A stretch of DNA of 64,000 nucleotides. Source: Hevea brasiliensis. Taxonomy: Eukaryota > Streptophyta > Magnoliopsida > Malpighiales > Euphorbiaceae. The DNA lies in assembly GCF_030052815.1 (NCBI RefSeq), contig NC_079496.1, forward strand, positions 2,046,001 through 2,110,000, given 5' to 3'. Shown one piece after another: positions 33,274 to 45,440 of the stretch (position 1 is the first letter of the stretch; each line of letters starts with the position of its first letter). Position numbers and translations under genes: made by a program. The notes below the pieces were generated by a model. It had not been told where the DNA came from and ran no database searches. It saw only the letters and a program-made list of their open reading frames with translations.

Positions 33274-33283
33274 ATATATATAA
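33274..33283 (-). promoter_or_regulatory. TATA-like box upstream of the 137-codon antisense ORF
   Basis: A symmetrical ATATATATA string. Either strand could use it, but the downstream minus-strand ORF and the shared CTGAGCATTTA flank favour minus. Confidence 0.4.
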
Positions 33284-33929
33284 GGCCTGAGCATTTATTG
33301 CAAACAAAAACCAAAGTGGATGCATTGGTAACCGAAGAATTAATTGCTTTGACTAAGGCAGATCGGATAAAGAGGAAGGTTCTGGAATGGGAGAGATCGA
33401 GAAGCGATGAGGGGCCCGATATGAGACAGATCGGAAAAAAAGAGGGTCATAATAGAGAGATCGGAAGGAATAGAGATCAGAAAGCACGAAGAGGACTATA
33501 TAACTTCCAATAACTCTCTACATAATCAGAACCGAGGTAGTTAAAGCATTGCAGGCATGATCAAATCTTCACCGCACGCCCCATTTGCAGAATCGCCCAC
33601 ATTACTGACAGGCGCCAAAACAGTTATGGCAGTTCTATACATCTGAATCTCCACCATTGATCATACTTGTAAGGACGAACCCAGAGCCCTTGGATCAAAA
33701 GGCAGATGACAGGTCCGGCGCCTTTTATTCCCAGCCTTTGGATCTGTCCTGATAGGCAAGACCCTGAGCTGTTGGATTAAAAAGAGAAAGGACAGATATT
33801 CTGAATAGGATCCCAGCCGTCCGTTTTGATTCCCTTTAATTTTCAGACGTCGGATTATGTCCTTTTAAATCCAAACCTTCCGTCTCCCCAAGAGGCAATC
33901 TTGACCCTTCATTAGTAGCACCCGTTCCC

Positions 33930-33937
33930 TATAAATA
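33930..33937 (+). promoter_or_regulatory. TATA box of the giant LTR (sense promoter)
   Basis: TATAAATA in CCCTATAAATACCTGC, followed about 30 bp later by GTAGAAGGGATGAG, the probable transcript start. It divides U3 from R-U5. Confidence 0.6.
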
Positions 33938-34860
33938 CCTGCATGCAATACTGTAGAAGGGATGAGCAAAAATAAGGGTGGTGGTGATTATAGTGGAAAG
34001 GCTCTGAAATCTAATTCAGTCTTGCTACTTTGCCATTCTGAGCTTGCATAAAATTGAGAAACTTCAGAAACTAGCTTTCTTGAGTATCTCCATTGATAGA
34101 GTTTTCGAACCCTGAAATCCTTCATTTCAGTTTATTCATCACTCTGCTATACCATTTCCGTTCAGTCTCGTCTTCATCACCCCAACATCGACATATTATT
34201 CTCTCAGCTTGATCTCATTCTGACCAGGTTTCCGTCGCTTCGGCTCAACTACATTTTAACCTGGTTCTCGCAATCTCGAAGTAAGCATTGGTCCCTGTAC
34301 CACCAGCTTTCAACTCTATAATATTTGTGATCTTCAGAGTCAGTTTCATAGCCTCGACCTCACACAGGTAAGTGTCTAGACTGTCACTTTGCCGAATGCT
34401 CGCGTTTTACTTTCTCTGTTTTTATTCTCGAACTTTTCATTAAGTTCAGTTATACTAAAGATCCCCACGTAGATCCTTTAGGTCGATAGTTATTCTCTTG
34501 AGTTTACTTTTCCTATTCAATAGTTCACGTTATTTATTTGTTCTTAATTTTTATTTCCTTCGAATATAGGTGTTCTGGTTGCGGGTAACTTATAGGTAAT
34601 TTAATAAAATGTTGGTAGCAGTATCCTAACGTGAAAGTTTCTTTTGAATAAATAAAAATAATCAAAGAATGAATAGGGAATCAGAAGAAAAGTTATGAGG
34701 TCGAGCTACTAAGCGAGTCTAGGAAATAGCATAATAGAGTGGGAATCGAGATAAGATTGGACCCCAGACTAGTAGCCGAAAGAGATCGGATATAGCCAGC
34801 GAAAGAGTTCGGACAAGATAGTCATATACAAGATCAGTGAAAAGTTCGGTCTTATATCAC

Positions 34861-35320
34861 GAACACTTAAAGAGGTCGGGGGAGAGTTCTTACCCGATCC
34901 TCACTCAAATTAAAACTTGGAGATCAGAGGAGAGTTCTTATCCGAGATCCTCCTTTAAAATTTTGAACCAAACACTTTAAGAGGTCGGGAGAAAGTTCTT
35001 ACCCGATCCTCATTCAAATAAAAACATGGAGATCAGAGGAGAGTTCTTATCTGAGATCCTCTATTTAAAATTTTGAACCAAACACTTTAAGAGGTCGAGG
35101 GAGAGTTCTTACCTGTTTCTCAACCAAAAACTCTATAAAACATGGAGATCGGAGGAGAGTTCTTATCCGAGATCCTTCATTTAAATTTTTAAACCGAACA
35201 CTCTAAGAGAGCGGGGGAGAGTTCTTACCCTTTTCTCAACCAAAACCTCTATAAAATATGTAGAGATCGGAGGAGAGTTCTTATCCGAAATCTCCCGCCT
35301 AAAACTCTTAATAAAACATA
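34861..35320. repeat. 110-117-bp tandem repeat in the LTR R-U5
   Basis: Four units, starting near 34861, 34971, 35081 and 35197. Each carries GAGGAGAGTTCTTATCC, GAGATCC, and AACACT(T/C)TAAGAG with GAGAGTTCTTACC. Confidence 0.9.
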
Positions 35321-35802
35321 TCTAGAGATCGGTAGAAACTTCTTATCCGAGCTCTCTTAATGAAATCAAAATTAAAATAACACAACTCCAATATACAAGA
35401 TAACTTTATTTGACACCTATTCACTAAAGGGCCATCTCACGAACTCGTGTTCTTGGGCAACCCAAAATAAGTGAAATATCGAACGCTCCTTTATGATGCA
35501 CAAAGGATTAGCATCATCCCTATCCCAACCCTCTAATTATCTTTTTAATTTATAAAGAGCATAACATTAAATCTGTTTACCCTCGTTGAGGGACGAGACG
35601 GGGTGCCTAACACCTTCCCCACCCGTATACAGACCCTAAACCTAGAATCTCTTTTTGTCTTTTGAAGTGGTTTCCTTTTAATTTATTTTCACAAAATAGT
35701 TTTCTTTAATTTATCTCAAAATTAAAGTGGCGACTCCTCACTTTTCCCACTTCAGTGAAGAGCTTTCGTCCAGGTGACCGCAAAATACCTTGCGACACCT
35801 GG

Positions 35803-38415
35803 TCTAATCTCGTTAATTTGAGTGCTAGTCCTCTACTAATGTTTCTAGAAGTCTTATTTATTATTCCTCTATTAAACTTTATCCGAAAAATGTAATTCTA
35901 ATCCTACACACGCAAGTAATTCATAAAAAGATTGTTATTTACAAACAATTTTTATACACAAGTAATTCCTATTTATGGGGTTGCTAATTATTTAAATGAT
36001 ATTTAACAGATGACTAAAATTAATTTATTATTAAGAATTTAATTTACAAATAAATTTAATTTCAAATAACCCTAAGGTTTTATTAAACCTAATTAATTAA
36101 TTTTTTACCAAGTTACTCTAAGGATGATTAAACTAAATTAATTATGTACATGTATAATTTATTATAATATCACATAAGGCCCAGACAATCACAACCTAAT
36201 AAAGATTTTTAATATGCAAAAATATTTTTCAATTACCAAGTATTAAATTATATTTATTTTACATGTCAAAGTTAGTTTAATTTGCAAATAAGATTAATTT
36301 TAATTTACCAAATATTTACTTAAATTAATTACATGCAAAAGTCAGTTAAATTAAAAATAAAATTAATTTTAATTTACCAAATAAAAATCTTATTATTATT
36401 ACATTTTCATGCCAATAATTATTTTAGGAATTTATAATTTCTTATTTGTTAGTAACTGCAGTTGCCACTGAGGCAAGCTACCCTTAAAAAAGAGTCTTCT
36501 CTTCTAGTATGACAATGATATCCCTGGCTTACTCCCGTTTAGTTTCATGTAAACTCTACGCAAATGCCCTTTTTGATACTTACCAATTTTGTTTGTAATA
36601 AAAAATAAAGAAAATAAAGAAAATATTAATAATAATTCACATCGGATTCTAACTCTAGTATCTTAAAGGGATTAAAATTCCTAATCAGTTACAACTACCT
36701 AATGATCTAAGTCTTCTAGCATGGTCCAAACACTTCATAACACCTCTTGAATTAAAAGAACATAGAAAAATAGATCAAATATCAATTAGAACCCAAGAAC
36801 ACACAAAAACATGCATAAACATGCAATTCTCAGATTTTCGCAAATTGATAATAGTAAGAAATTTAATTTTTAAAAAATAGTTAGACATGCCTAAAAATCA
36901 TAAAAAAAATTACTGAATACAGATGAAACATCATACAAGACCACAAAATTTATAGATCAAGCAAAACCCTAGCTGAATAATTTACACAAATCGTAAGTTT
37001 TCCTAGTAATAGAATTGCACTGTTTTTTTATAAAATTCATAACTCATCAACCATTATAGATATGAATGCAAACTTAATTGGAAAAGATTTAAAAGATTTT
37101 GAACTTAATTTTAGACACTAGATTCACACAAAAATATTAACAAACAAGGGAGATATGAGCTTCACAAATCGGGTATTCTGCAAATCGAGTTTTACAGGAA
37201 TCCTAAATTCAAACAGCCATAACTTATAAAATACAAAAATTTTTTCAGTGATTCTTAATCCTAAAATTAATAAAATTTCATACAAAATATGAATATAATT
37301 TTTTTAAAATTTTTACAGATTCAAAAGATAATAAAAAATAATAAAAATATGAGAGATAGAAAACTAAGTATGTGCATAGTTATGTATCCCCTCAAATTAA
37401 ACATGATTACATAATCTACATGAACATGCAAGATAAATTAGAAAACAAGGAGCATAGAATTAAATATTACAAGGCATATATCTTGAAAAGAAAATGACAA
37501 AAATCAACCTTCAAGAAAAATCTTGTAAAAAAATCTTCTTGAAGAAAAGAAATGAACTAAAAGAGTTTTGAATATCTCTCTAAATCTCCTATAGTTCTAA
37601 AATATCTCTAAATAGCTCTCAATTTTTTGAATCTCTCTCCCCCCCTTCCCTAGTAGGGTATTTATGGAGTTTTGAGAGAGAGGTGTGATAGGATTTGGAG
37701 TCCTAGGGTGATAAGGTTCAGATAACTTAAGCAACTGTTGTTGCAGAATTTGGGTGAGACTAGGATATGAGTGTAGTGTTTAGACCAATAGTAAGAGAGG
37801 GAGAGGGGGTGGCACCAACAGGGATTAAGGAAGAGAGTGGGGCAAAGTGGGAAAGAGAGTTTGTATAGGAGAGGGAAAGATGTGTGGTAGGGTTTGTAGT
37901 CCTAGAATGATAAGGTTCAGATAACTTAAACAAACTGGGATTGGGGAATTTGGGTGAGACTGGGATATGGGTGAGGTGTTTCAACCAATAAGAAGAGAGA
38001 ACAAGGGGGCAGCACCAATAGGGAGTGAGGAAGAGAGTGGAGCCAAAGGGGAGAGAGAGTTTGTATAGGAGAGGGATAGAGAAAAAAATATTTTCTTATT
38101 TTAATTTTCAGAAAATAAATTAAATGGGTCCTATTTAAAATTTTTAGCTAGACTTTCTTAAGCCCATGGGGCCCAATTAAACTTAATTAGGTCCATTTAA
38201 TAACTACTCATATTAAATTTAAACAAACAAAATTTTATTTAAATTTAATTAAATTAATTTCTCAAAAAAAACATATTATTTTTTTTTTCAAGATCATACT
38301 CAGAATTAATAATTCAGCTCCATGCCTCTAATTACATCTTACAGTCATATAATTTTTCATCATCGGGTTTCCTACAACCTCAATGCACATACTCATCACA
38401 AAATAAGGGTCTACA
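35803..38415 (-). repeat. X 3' LTR, main part
   Basis: Continues the LTR interrupted at 29737; 35803-36060 matches 63746-64000. On the minus strand the LTR starts TGTAGACCCTTATTTTG (ending at 38415). A TATA-like CATAAATA lies at 37659-37666. The complete LTR would be about 3.0 kb (418 + 2613 bp). Two similar copies of a 200-bp stretch (about 37690-37860 and 37900-38060, both with AGTTTGTATAGGAGAGGGA) form an internal tandem repeat in U3. Confidence 0.8.
37659..37666 (-). promoter_or_regulatory. TATA box in the X 3' LTR
   Basis: CATAAATA on the minus strand in CTCCATAAATACCCTAC, about 750 bp into the LTR. Confidence 0.5.
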
Positions 38416-38434
38416 GTTGCTCCTCACTTTGGCG
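38416..38434 (-). other. Polypurine tract of element X
   Basis: On the minus strand CAAAGTGAGGAGCAAC lies immediately before the LTR start TGTAGACCC. This is the typical position and composition of a plus-strand primer in plant Ty3 elements. Confidence 0.7.
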
Positions 38435-39363
38435 AAAGTTGATATCAATGCGAAAGCATTGCTCAAGTTTTATCAAAGTGAAACTCAATCTTCTAGTAAC
38501 TATGAAACATTGGCTATAAGGATCAAGTACATCTTGCTTGGTCGACATACTCTATTTTATGAGACTAGCTATGGTCTCATAACCGTGATAACTGTGTCAT
38601 GTGATAATCGAGTGCATCTTGCTCTTTCGATACACTCTGTGTCATGAGACTAGCTATGGTCTCATGACAATGGCAACTATGTGATTTAAAATGTTGTGGA
38701 TTCATATTTAGAACCGCTGTCCTAAACTACTTGCATATCTCCTTCGTTATCCTGAGGAAGAATTAGATCCACTAATAGTTCGACATTTGAAACTGTGATG
38801 ATGCATGTTCTTTTGCCTTACAAACCTACAAGTGATATGTTGATTCGTGTTCTTCTACGCCTTACACAACTATGCCATATGCCCTAAATAATGTCTAACG
38901 ACTTACCAAAAAAATCTGTCATGAAATATTGTGGGTTCGTATTTAGGACTATGGTCCTAAACTACCTACGTATCCCCCTCGCTATCCTGAGAAAGAATCA
39001 GACTCCTTTATAGTTCGATACTTGAAATTGTAGTAATGCATGTTCTTCTACGCCTTACACACCTACAGGTGACATGTTGATGCATGTTCTTCTATGCCTT
39101 ACACAACTATGTCGTGCTCCCTAAGCAATGCTTAAGGACTTACCAAAAAATATCTAATTCATGATTTGAAAAAGAAATTAGGATGATTGAATCTCCAAAA
39201 CTCTCTCTGTGATTTTAGTGCTTCCTATTTGCTACTTCTTATCATGGGCATGCTGATTTTACTAAAGATTCTAAAAACTTAGTCCTCTAAGGGACCTCTT
39301 TTTGCAAAAACTTTCTTTTAACCTTAAAATTTTCGAAGAAAACTGGTCACCAAAAAGACTTCC
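38435..39363 (-). other. X non-coding region between pol and the 3' LTR (with tandem duplication)
   Basis: No frame is conserved. A unit of about 235 bp occurs twice (38691-38925 and 38926-39160): TTGTGG(A/G)TTC(A/G)TATTTAG, TCCTAAACTAC and TGCATGTTCTTCT..CTTACAC appear in both. The palindrome ATGAGACTAGCTATGGTCTCAT also occurs twice (near 38559 and 38643). Repeat-rich 3' regions are usual for large Tat-type elements. Confidence 0.7.
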
Positions 39364-42300
39364 TCTAACGCCCTGAATTTCTGAGCTCTGAACAGTACTA
39401 TTTTCAGTCTCTAAATAGTACTATTCAAAGTTAGTTTAAGGACTAAAAATGAAATGAAAATAAATTGAAATAAGCAGTATAAAAAATCAAAGTGACCATC
39501 GGGTTATGGAGTTAAATGTTATTATCGAAAAAGATTGACTATAACCCGATGAGAGGCATTTTGGTCATTTGACACCCAGAGTTAACTTTTGACCTCAATG
39601 TCCATTAAAATGTGTGAGATTCAAATATTGAAAATGAATTAGAAATATGAGACGTGTATGGATATTAAAAAAAGGACATGAATGGAATTAATAGAAATGT
39701 TATAATTATATTAATTATAATTTATATTAAAACTAATTAAATTAGGACACATATATGTATAAGACAAAATGAATTAATGTCTTCTTATCAACAAAACTCA
39801 TATTCTTCTTCTTGTTCAAGCTGGCCAAACCACCATCCAAGCTTCTTCCACCATTTTCTTTCATTTCAAGCTTCAATTTCTTGCTTTTCTCACCATATTT
39901 TCCAAAGTCCCCAACACTAAAACTTACTATTGGACCTTGCTAAAGAGATTGGAAGCAAGAAGAGTTGGAAAATCTTGAAGTTTGGAAGTTGGAGAACCAC
40001 CTAAGTGAGGTTAGTGCCTAATCTAGTCTTCTTACTTCTTTAGTTCTTGAAATCAAGTTGAATTGTAATGGAATTTCATGAGAAATGAAGAAATGATGCA
40101 TGAACTGATGAGGTAAATTTTGGTCAGCTATGGTAGTATGGGAGTTTGATGTGTTTAATTGAAATTAAACTCAAATTTTAGCTTAGGTAGAGTGATATGC
40201 ATGAATTGTATGTTGAAGGGCATGTGATTGCATGAAATGGAGTTGATGTGAATTAAGGTTTTGAACAAATTTGGGGGTTTGGTGCTATGATGTACAATTA
40301 ATGTTGTTAAGGCCAAATATTGACCAATTATTATGTATTGATTGTGAAATGAAGTTGGTGGTTGAGATAAATTAATGAATTAGAAGTGTGACTCTTGTGC
40401 TAGAATTCTGGACCTTTGTGTCCAGTAGGTTTGAATGGCTATAAATATAGTTACATAGCTCCAATTGGTGTGAGGCCAATTGGGGATGAAACTTAAGACA
40501 TAATGCTAGAGATGTCAAGAAGATAGGTTGCTCAGAAATTGACGATAGGTTGCCCTAAATTAGGCATGAATCCGGAATTGACATTTTGGACCTAAGCAGA
40601 ATGATCATATGAACAGTGTTTATTAATTTAAGCATAACTCACCCTAGGGAACTCCAATTGACCTGTTTCTTAAACCTATGGAATTTTGAGACATAGGAGA
40701 ACATTTCTCATGAAGATTAGGAGACTTAGTTTTGACCCTAACTCAACCAAATTGATAGGCAAAGTTAGTCCATCAAACCTGTTCTGGATTAAACCTGAAT
40801 CTGAAAATCCTAAACTTTAGGGTATCCGAGCAGTTGTGGCAAAAATGCCATAACTTGAGCTACAAAATTGCAATGCAGTAATTCCAAAGCAAAAATGCTC
40901 ATAACACATAGAACTAAAATTTTTGTGTTTTGACCAGAACTCAAATCCTAAAGCAACTTAGGAAAATTGTTAGGAGAAATAAGGAATTTCCAATATGGAA
41001 TTCTTGCACTGGAACTATTTTGCCATTTGACCCCAGAACAGTAATTAGACTATAACTTTCACTAGAAAATTTCAATTGAGATGAATCCAAATGATCTAAA
41101 AACCTAAGAATTAGGGCTACAACTTTGGTTTAGAAACTTTACTCAAATTTTGGGGTGTAAAACCATTAAATATTAGTTGTAAAACTGACTTGAAACCTGA
41201 AATCCTGGAGTTACAGGATTCATAAGTCCAAGTTGGTTAATTAGCCATAACTTACCCTATACAACTTCAAATTTAGTGATTCTTGAACTTGTGTAACCAT
41301 GAGACACAAAAGAACAATTCATATGAAGAACTCCAAGCCAAATTATGACTGTAACTTGTCCAATTAGCTTGACAAATTTAAGTTACAGAATTTGCCTTGT
41401 TCTAGAACAGTATTGGTCACTGGACTAGTACTTGGTAAATTGATCATAACTAGAGCTACACAACTTCAAATTAACTGATTCAAAAAGGAAATTAAAGTTA
41501 AGACAATAAGGAACAACTTCCATGAAGGAAGTATAGCTAAAAGGGTTCTGCATCTTGGCCAAATTGCTGGGGGAATTTAAAGTACAAATTATAAAACTTA
41601 TGTGACTTATGAATACTTAAGAATACTAATTGCCCATGTATGCCTAAACATGTGTGTATGGGTCGGATAGATTGGCATGCCAAGAAGGGTTATGTTTTGA
41701 AGTATTGCTTATGGCTTTGTGCCATTATGTGATTATGGCTTTTGAGCCATTCTGTTGATCATGGCTTCCCGCCATTCTGTTGCATTCTATGGTATGTGGC
41801 TTTATGCTCAATTTGATATTATGGCTTTTTAGCCATTCTGTTACATACCTGATTGACATTATGTGTCTCATGGTATGACGACCCGAGACACAGATATGTC
41901 CGGTGCTAGTGATACCCACTTATCCAGTCCAACCAGTCTGTTATAGGTTACTTGGGCATTGAAATGAGATATGAAAATTAAATAATAAATAAATGAAAGA
42001 AAGGATCATCAAAATAAGTGTAATTCAAATAGTTATTAAATGCATCTCCCATGATAATATAAACATGAATTCATTATTTTTATTTATTTAGTTTATTTTT
42101 CTATTATTATTACACCACTAAGCGTTATGCTTAGTACGTGGATTTTTCCTCGCGTAGGTACTGAAGATAAAGCCCAGTAGACATCAGACTGGGGCTTCGG
42201 ATATCGGATTTGCATTGCTGTCGAGTTGCGTCACCTCACTCCAGCAGTGCATTTTGATAGGGTCCGCTAGGCCATAGTAGTTTATTTTTTTACATTGTAA

Positions 42301-42715
42301 TTAAGCATTAATTTTTTAATATAAATTATGAATTTATGTAATTAATTTGTACATGATGTAAATTAATGAATTTGACAAATTCCATGGTTGAATGAGTTTG
42401 AATTTGATAAGGATCAAATGAGAAAATGTTTGGAAAATTTTGATATGAATGAGATTATGATTTTGAAATATTGAGATGATGATGGAAATATTAGATTGAA
42501 TATGAGAATGTTTTAAACAGGTGAATGTTTTTAACAGGTCAATTATTAATAAAATAGGGAAAACTCTGCCCGTTTCTCCACTCAAATATATTGTGTTTCA
42601 AAATTAAATGGGATTGAAATTAATAATGAATAAAGTAAAATAAGATAGGGTGCTCCGGCACATAATGTGGCATTCCTTGGTCGACTATACTGTAGATTGG
42701 GTAAGGGGTGTTACA
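39364..42715 (+). mobile_element. Solo LTR, Ty3 type, 3.35 kb
   Basis: The start TCTAACGCCC (terminal TG mutated to TC) and the end GGGTGTTACA are flanked by CTTCC on both sides (39359-39363 and 42716-42720). Inside there is no protein frame. A donor-like GTGAGGTTAGTG near 40010, degenerate 150-bp repeats built on CATAACTNNNGCTA (40440-41540), a GGCTTTT..GCCATTCTG minisatellite (41710-41850), and CACCACTAAGC..TTAGTACG near 42110 parallel the LTR at 15794. It belongs to the same lineage but is a different family. Confidence 0.88.
41710..41853. repeat. Hairpin-forming minisatellite in the solo LTR
   Basis: About five degenerate units of roughly 30 bp with the core ATGGCTTTTGAGCCATTCTG. GGCT...AGCC is self-complementary in several units. 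Confidence 0.75.
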
Positions 42716-42720
42716 CTTCC

Positions 42721-43439
42721 TTAAGGTCACAATACAATTTTTCTCTGATTTTTCTTTTTCTTTACTCCCCTCATGGTTCATTATTCTAAAGTTATTTCAA
42801 AGCCTTATTTTGCCTTGACTCATTTCTCTTCCATGAACTCTATTCTTTATGCCCTAACTTTTGCCTGAAATGCTTTTTCGGGTTTTTATCTCAGCGGGCT
42901 TGCTCTAACTTTTGTCTAAGCGGCCCTTTCGGGTTTTTCACCTTGCGAGCTCTTTTTTTTTTTTGTTTTTGAAATTAGACAATTACCAGGGCATTCGTAT
43001 CAAGCACCTATTCTATCATACTCACAAGACATAGATTAAATCAAAATAATGCAGTTCAATTACTTAATTATTTGATGTATCCCTTAAGACACAAATATTC
43101 ATAATCATAATTAAATAAAACTTATTCCTGGTTAATATAATTAAAAACTTCTTTATTTATTTACGTACACCATTACTCCCTCTTACATTTAGTTTTACCA
43201 AATTTTCAACCTTCCAAAGTTAAAAATAAGTTTTATAAACTACTGAATGGCTTTTCGGGTTTTCCATCCAGATCTTCTCTCATCTCTCTTTTTGCCTAGA
43301 CCACCTTTTAAAGGTTTTTAATCTAGCATTTTTTTTTCTTTTTCTTTGACCCTTACTTTTGTTTAGATCGCTTTTTGCAGGTTTTCAGCCTAGTGGCCCT
43401 ATCTCATATAAAGTACCATTTGAGCCTGTCTAAATTGAT
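42721..43439 (-). other. X region downstream of pol
   Basis: CT-rich DNA on the + strand with a degenerate motif repeated four to five times (GCTTTTTCGGGTTTTTATCT, GCCCTTTCGGGTTTTTCACC and similar). No gene. Confidence 0.55.
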
Positions 43440-43797
43440 TGGTTTTTGAAATTCATTCCCATTTAGGTCTGATATTCTTACAGTGGCAAGATCTTTTTGA
43501 CTATGTATGGACCATCCTAGCTTGGGTTAAACTTTCCTCTTAAATCAAAAGGGACAGGCAGCTTGTTTTAAAACCATGTCTCCCTCTTTGATCTTTCTTG
43601 GCTTCACCTTCTTATTAAAGGCTCTAGCTATCTTCCTTTGATGAGCCTGCATGTGCTACAAGGCTTGTATCCTCTTCTCATCAATTAAAGCTAGTTCTTC
43701 ATATCTTTTCTAGGCCTACTCATTTTCTGGGATCTTAACTTCTAGCATCACTCTCAAGGATTTAACCTCTAGCTCAATGGATAACACTACTTCAGTC
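43440..43797 (-). pseudogene. X pol, C-terminal end of integrase
   Basis: Minus-strand text reads HQRKIARAFNKKVKPRKIKE, GDMVLK and, after a frame change, DGPYIVKK, the GPY/F module at the end of Ty3 integrases. Stops and frame changes show that it is dead. The upstream part of the same integrase continues across the Athila insertion at 58246. Confidence 0.8.
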
Positions 43798-43802
43798 CCA
43801 TA

Positions 43803-45419
43803 TGATGCATACATTTTGCATAGTCATTTAGGTCTAATTTCATAGCCATTTTATTTTATTATTAGTTATTTTTAGCCAATTTCATTAGTTATTTAGTTAG
43901 TTTTTCATAGTTGTCAATTTTGCATTAATTTGTAATTTTTACTTTGTTTTGTAGGAAAAATGGTGTTTTTGAAGGACTGAAGAAAAATTTTGCCATTGAG
44001 GAGTGACTTCTACAGCCAAAGATGTCAAAAACAAGTTTTCAAGCTAAAATATGCATTGACGAAATTGTGCATAACTTGCCGCATAAGCTATGCAGATCTG
44101 CATAAGGAGAAAAATCACTGTTCTAATACCTGTCGAAATGTGCATAAGGAGACTGCATAGCTTATGCACATTCACGCCTCCCTTATGCATTTTCACGGAA
44201 TTGTGCATAACCTATGCACCAAGTCATGCAGTTTCGCATAAGTGAACCAGAAACCAGTGAAAGCGCATAAGGGACTGCATGACTTATGCAGTCCACTTAT
44301 GCAGTCCCATAAAGAGTTCATTAATGAGCTGGCAGAAGATTCCCTCAGAAAATCCCTCCTCAAACACACCATTTTAGGGCTCCATGTCAGAAAATGCTAT
44401 AAATAGTCCCATTTCCCATTTTAGAAAGGGAGAGAAGGAGCAGAAAAGGAAAGAAAGAGGAGAGGCAGCAGCTGAAGAGTCATTTTCACCTTCCACACCA
44501 TTTCAACCAAGATTTGCAGATTTCTTTCCTTCCTTACATTTTTCCTACATTTCTAGTGTTTAGTTTCTTATTTCCTAGCTTAGATTAAAACTTTATTTCC
44601 ATACAAACTAAGAATTTCTTGTAAACATTATGGGTAGTGAGTAGTTTTATTTTGATTCTGGAGTAAGGGTTGTAATATTTGAGATATTTTGTGGATTTTG
44701 ATTGGGTAATCCATATTTTCTGGTCTTAATGAGTTTTATTCATTTCTTGTGTGCTTAATGACATGCTTAGTGTAGGATCCCATTGAGTAATGTTCTTAAT
44801 CCATGGTTGAGGCACCGAAAGGAGAAGGCCTTGTGATAGATAATCAAGAAATTGGACTTAATTAACTTAGATCTAGAAATAGACTAAGGATTAAGAGGAT
44901 TCACAGATTAGTTAAAGAACTTAATGGGTCTTAATTAATTCTAACTCCACGAAAGTAGGATTAGATTGATTAAGGCACTCTTTGTCTCACTCGAAAGGGT
45001 ATTCAAAGGATTTAAGAATTAATCGCCTTAAAACCCGTAAGTTCCGCAAGATTGGATAACCATTTTAAAATCCCAAAATAACTCGAATATGAAATCCCGA
45101 ACTCCAGAATCGCCTTTTTATAATTGTTAATTTCTAATCAAATTTAATTGCTTGCCATTTTAAATTTTGCCATATTTCACTTGCTTATTTTAAATTGATG
45201 CAATTTTAGTTTAATTGATACATTATTGGATAGATTATTAATTTTGCATATATAGATTTCATACTCCAATACCCATCAATTTATTGCTTTAATTTCAAAA
45301 TTAGTTCAATTTAGTCAACTTTTATATCAAAAATTCAATCATTAACACAACTCCTCGTGGGAACGATATTTTTTCTATACTACTTGTACGACCCGTGCAC
45401 TTACGGTAGGGACGCATCA
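43803..45419 (+). repeat. Athila 5' LTR
   Basis: TG...CA ends (TGATGCATAC to GACGCATCA). TATA box at 44398. Contains GCATAAG/CTTATGC palindromic motifs at 44060-44310, like those in the internal array. Confidence 0.95.
44398..44405 (+). promoter_or_regulatory. TATA box of the Athila 5' LTR
   Basis: TATAAATA in ATGCTATAAATAGTCCC; an identical copy is at 57218-57225 in the 3' LTR. Confidence 0.75.
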
Positions 45420-45425
45420 AGTTTT

Positions 45426-45440
45426 TGGCGCCGTTGCCGG
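45426..45440 (+). other. Primer binding site (tRNA-Asp) of Athila
   Basis: TGGCGCCGTTGCCGG is complementary to the 3' end of plant tRNA-Asp, six bases after the 5' LTR. This is the PBS typical of Athila elements. Confidence 0.92.

Larger units (their letters stand above)
29738..35797 (+). mobile_element. 6.06-kb solo LTR of a Tat/Ogre-like element with antisense genes
   Basis: Begins TGTCGACACC, ends CCTTGCGACA, and is flanked by CCTGG (29733-29737 and 35798-35802). At the same place in the uninterrupted X 5' LTR the sequence simply reads CTGGTCTAA. A + strand TATA box lies at 33930, so U3 would be about 4.2 kb and R-U5 about 1.85 kb. The U5 side carries a 110-117-bp tandem repeat, the string GGTGCCTAACACCTTCCCC, and GTGGCGACTCC, all of which have counterparts in the X LTR. 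No second LTR copy or gag/pol was found inside, hence solo LTR; a complete non-autonomous element is the alternative. Three antisense frames lie in the U3. Confidence 0.75.

Noticed and set aside
33250..33513. 87-codon + strand frame in the giant LTR
   Set aside because: Charged, GATCGG-repeat-derived text without domain; likely chance.
35731..35741. GTGGCGACTCC as the true primer binding site of an element beginning there
   Set aside because: An equivalent string lies inside the X LTR well before its own end and PBS, and the TSD places the insertion end at 35797, so it is treated as an internal LTR motif.
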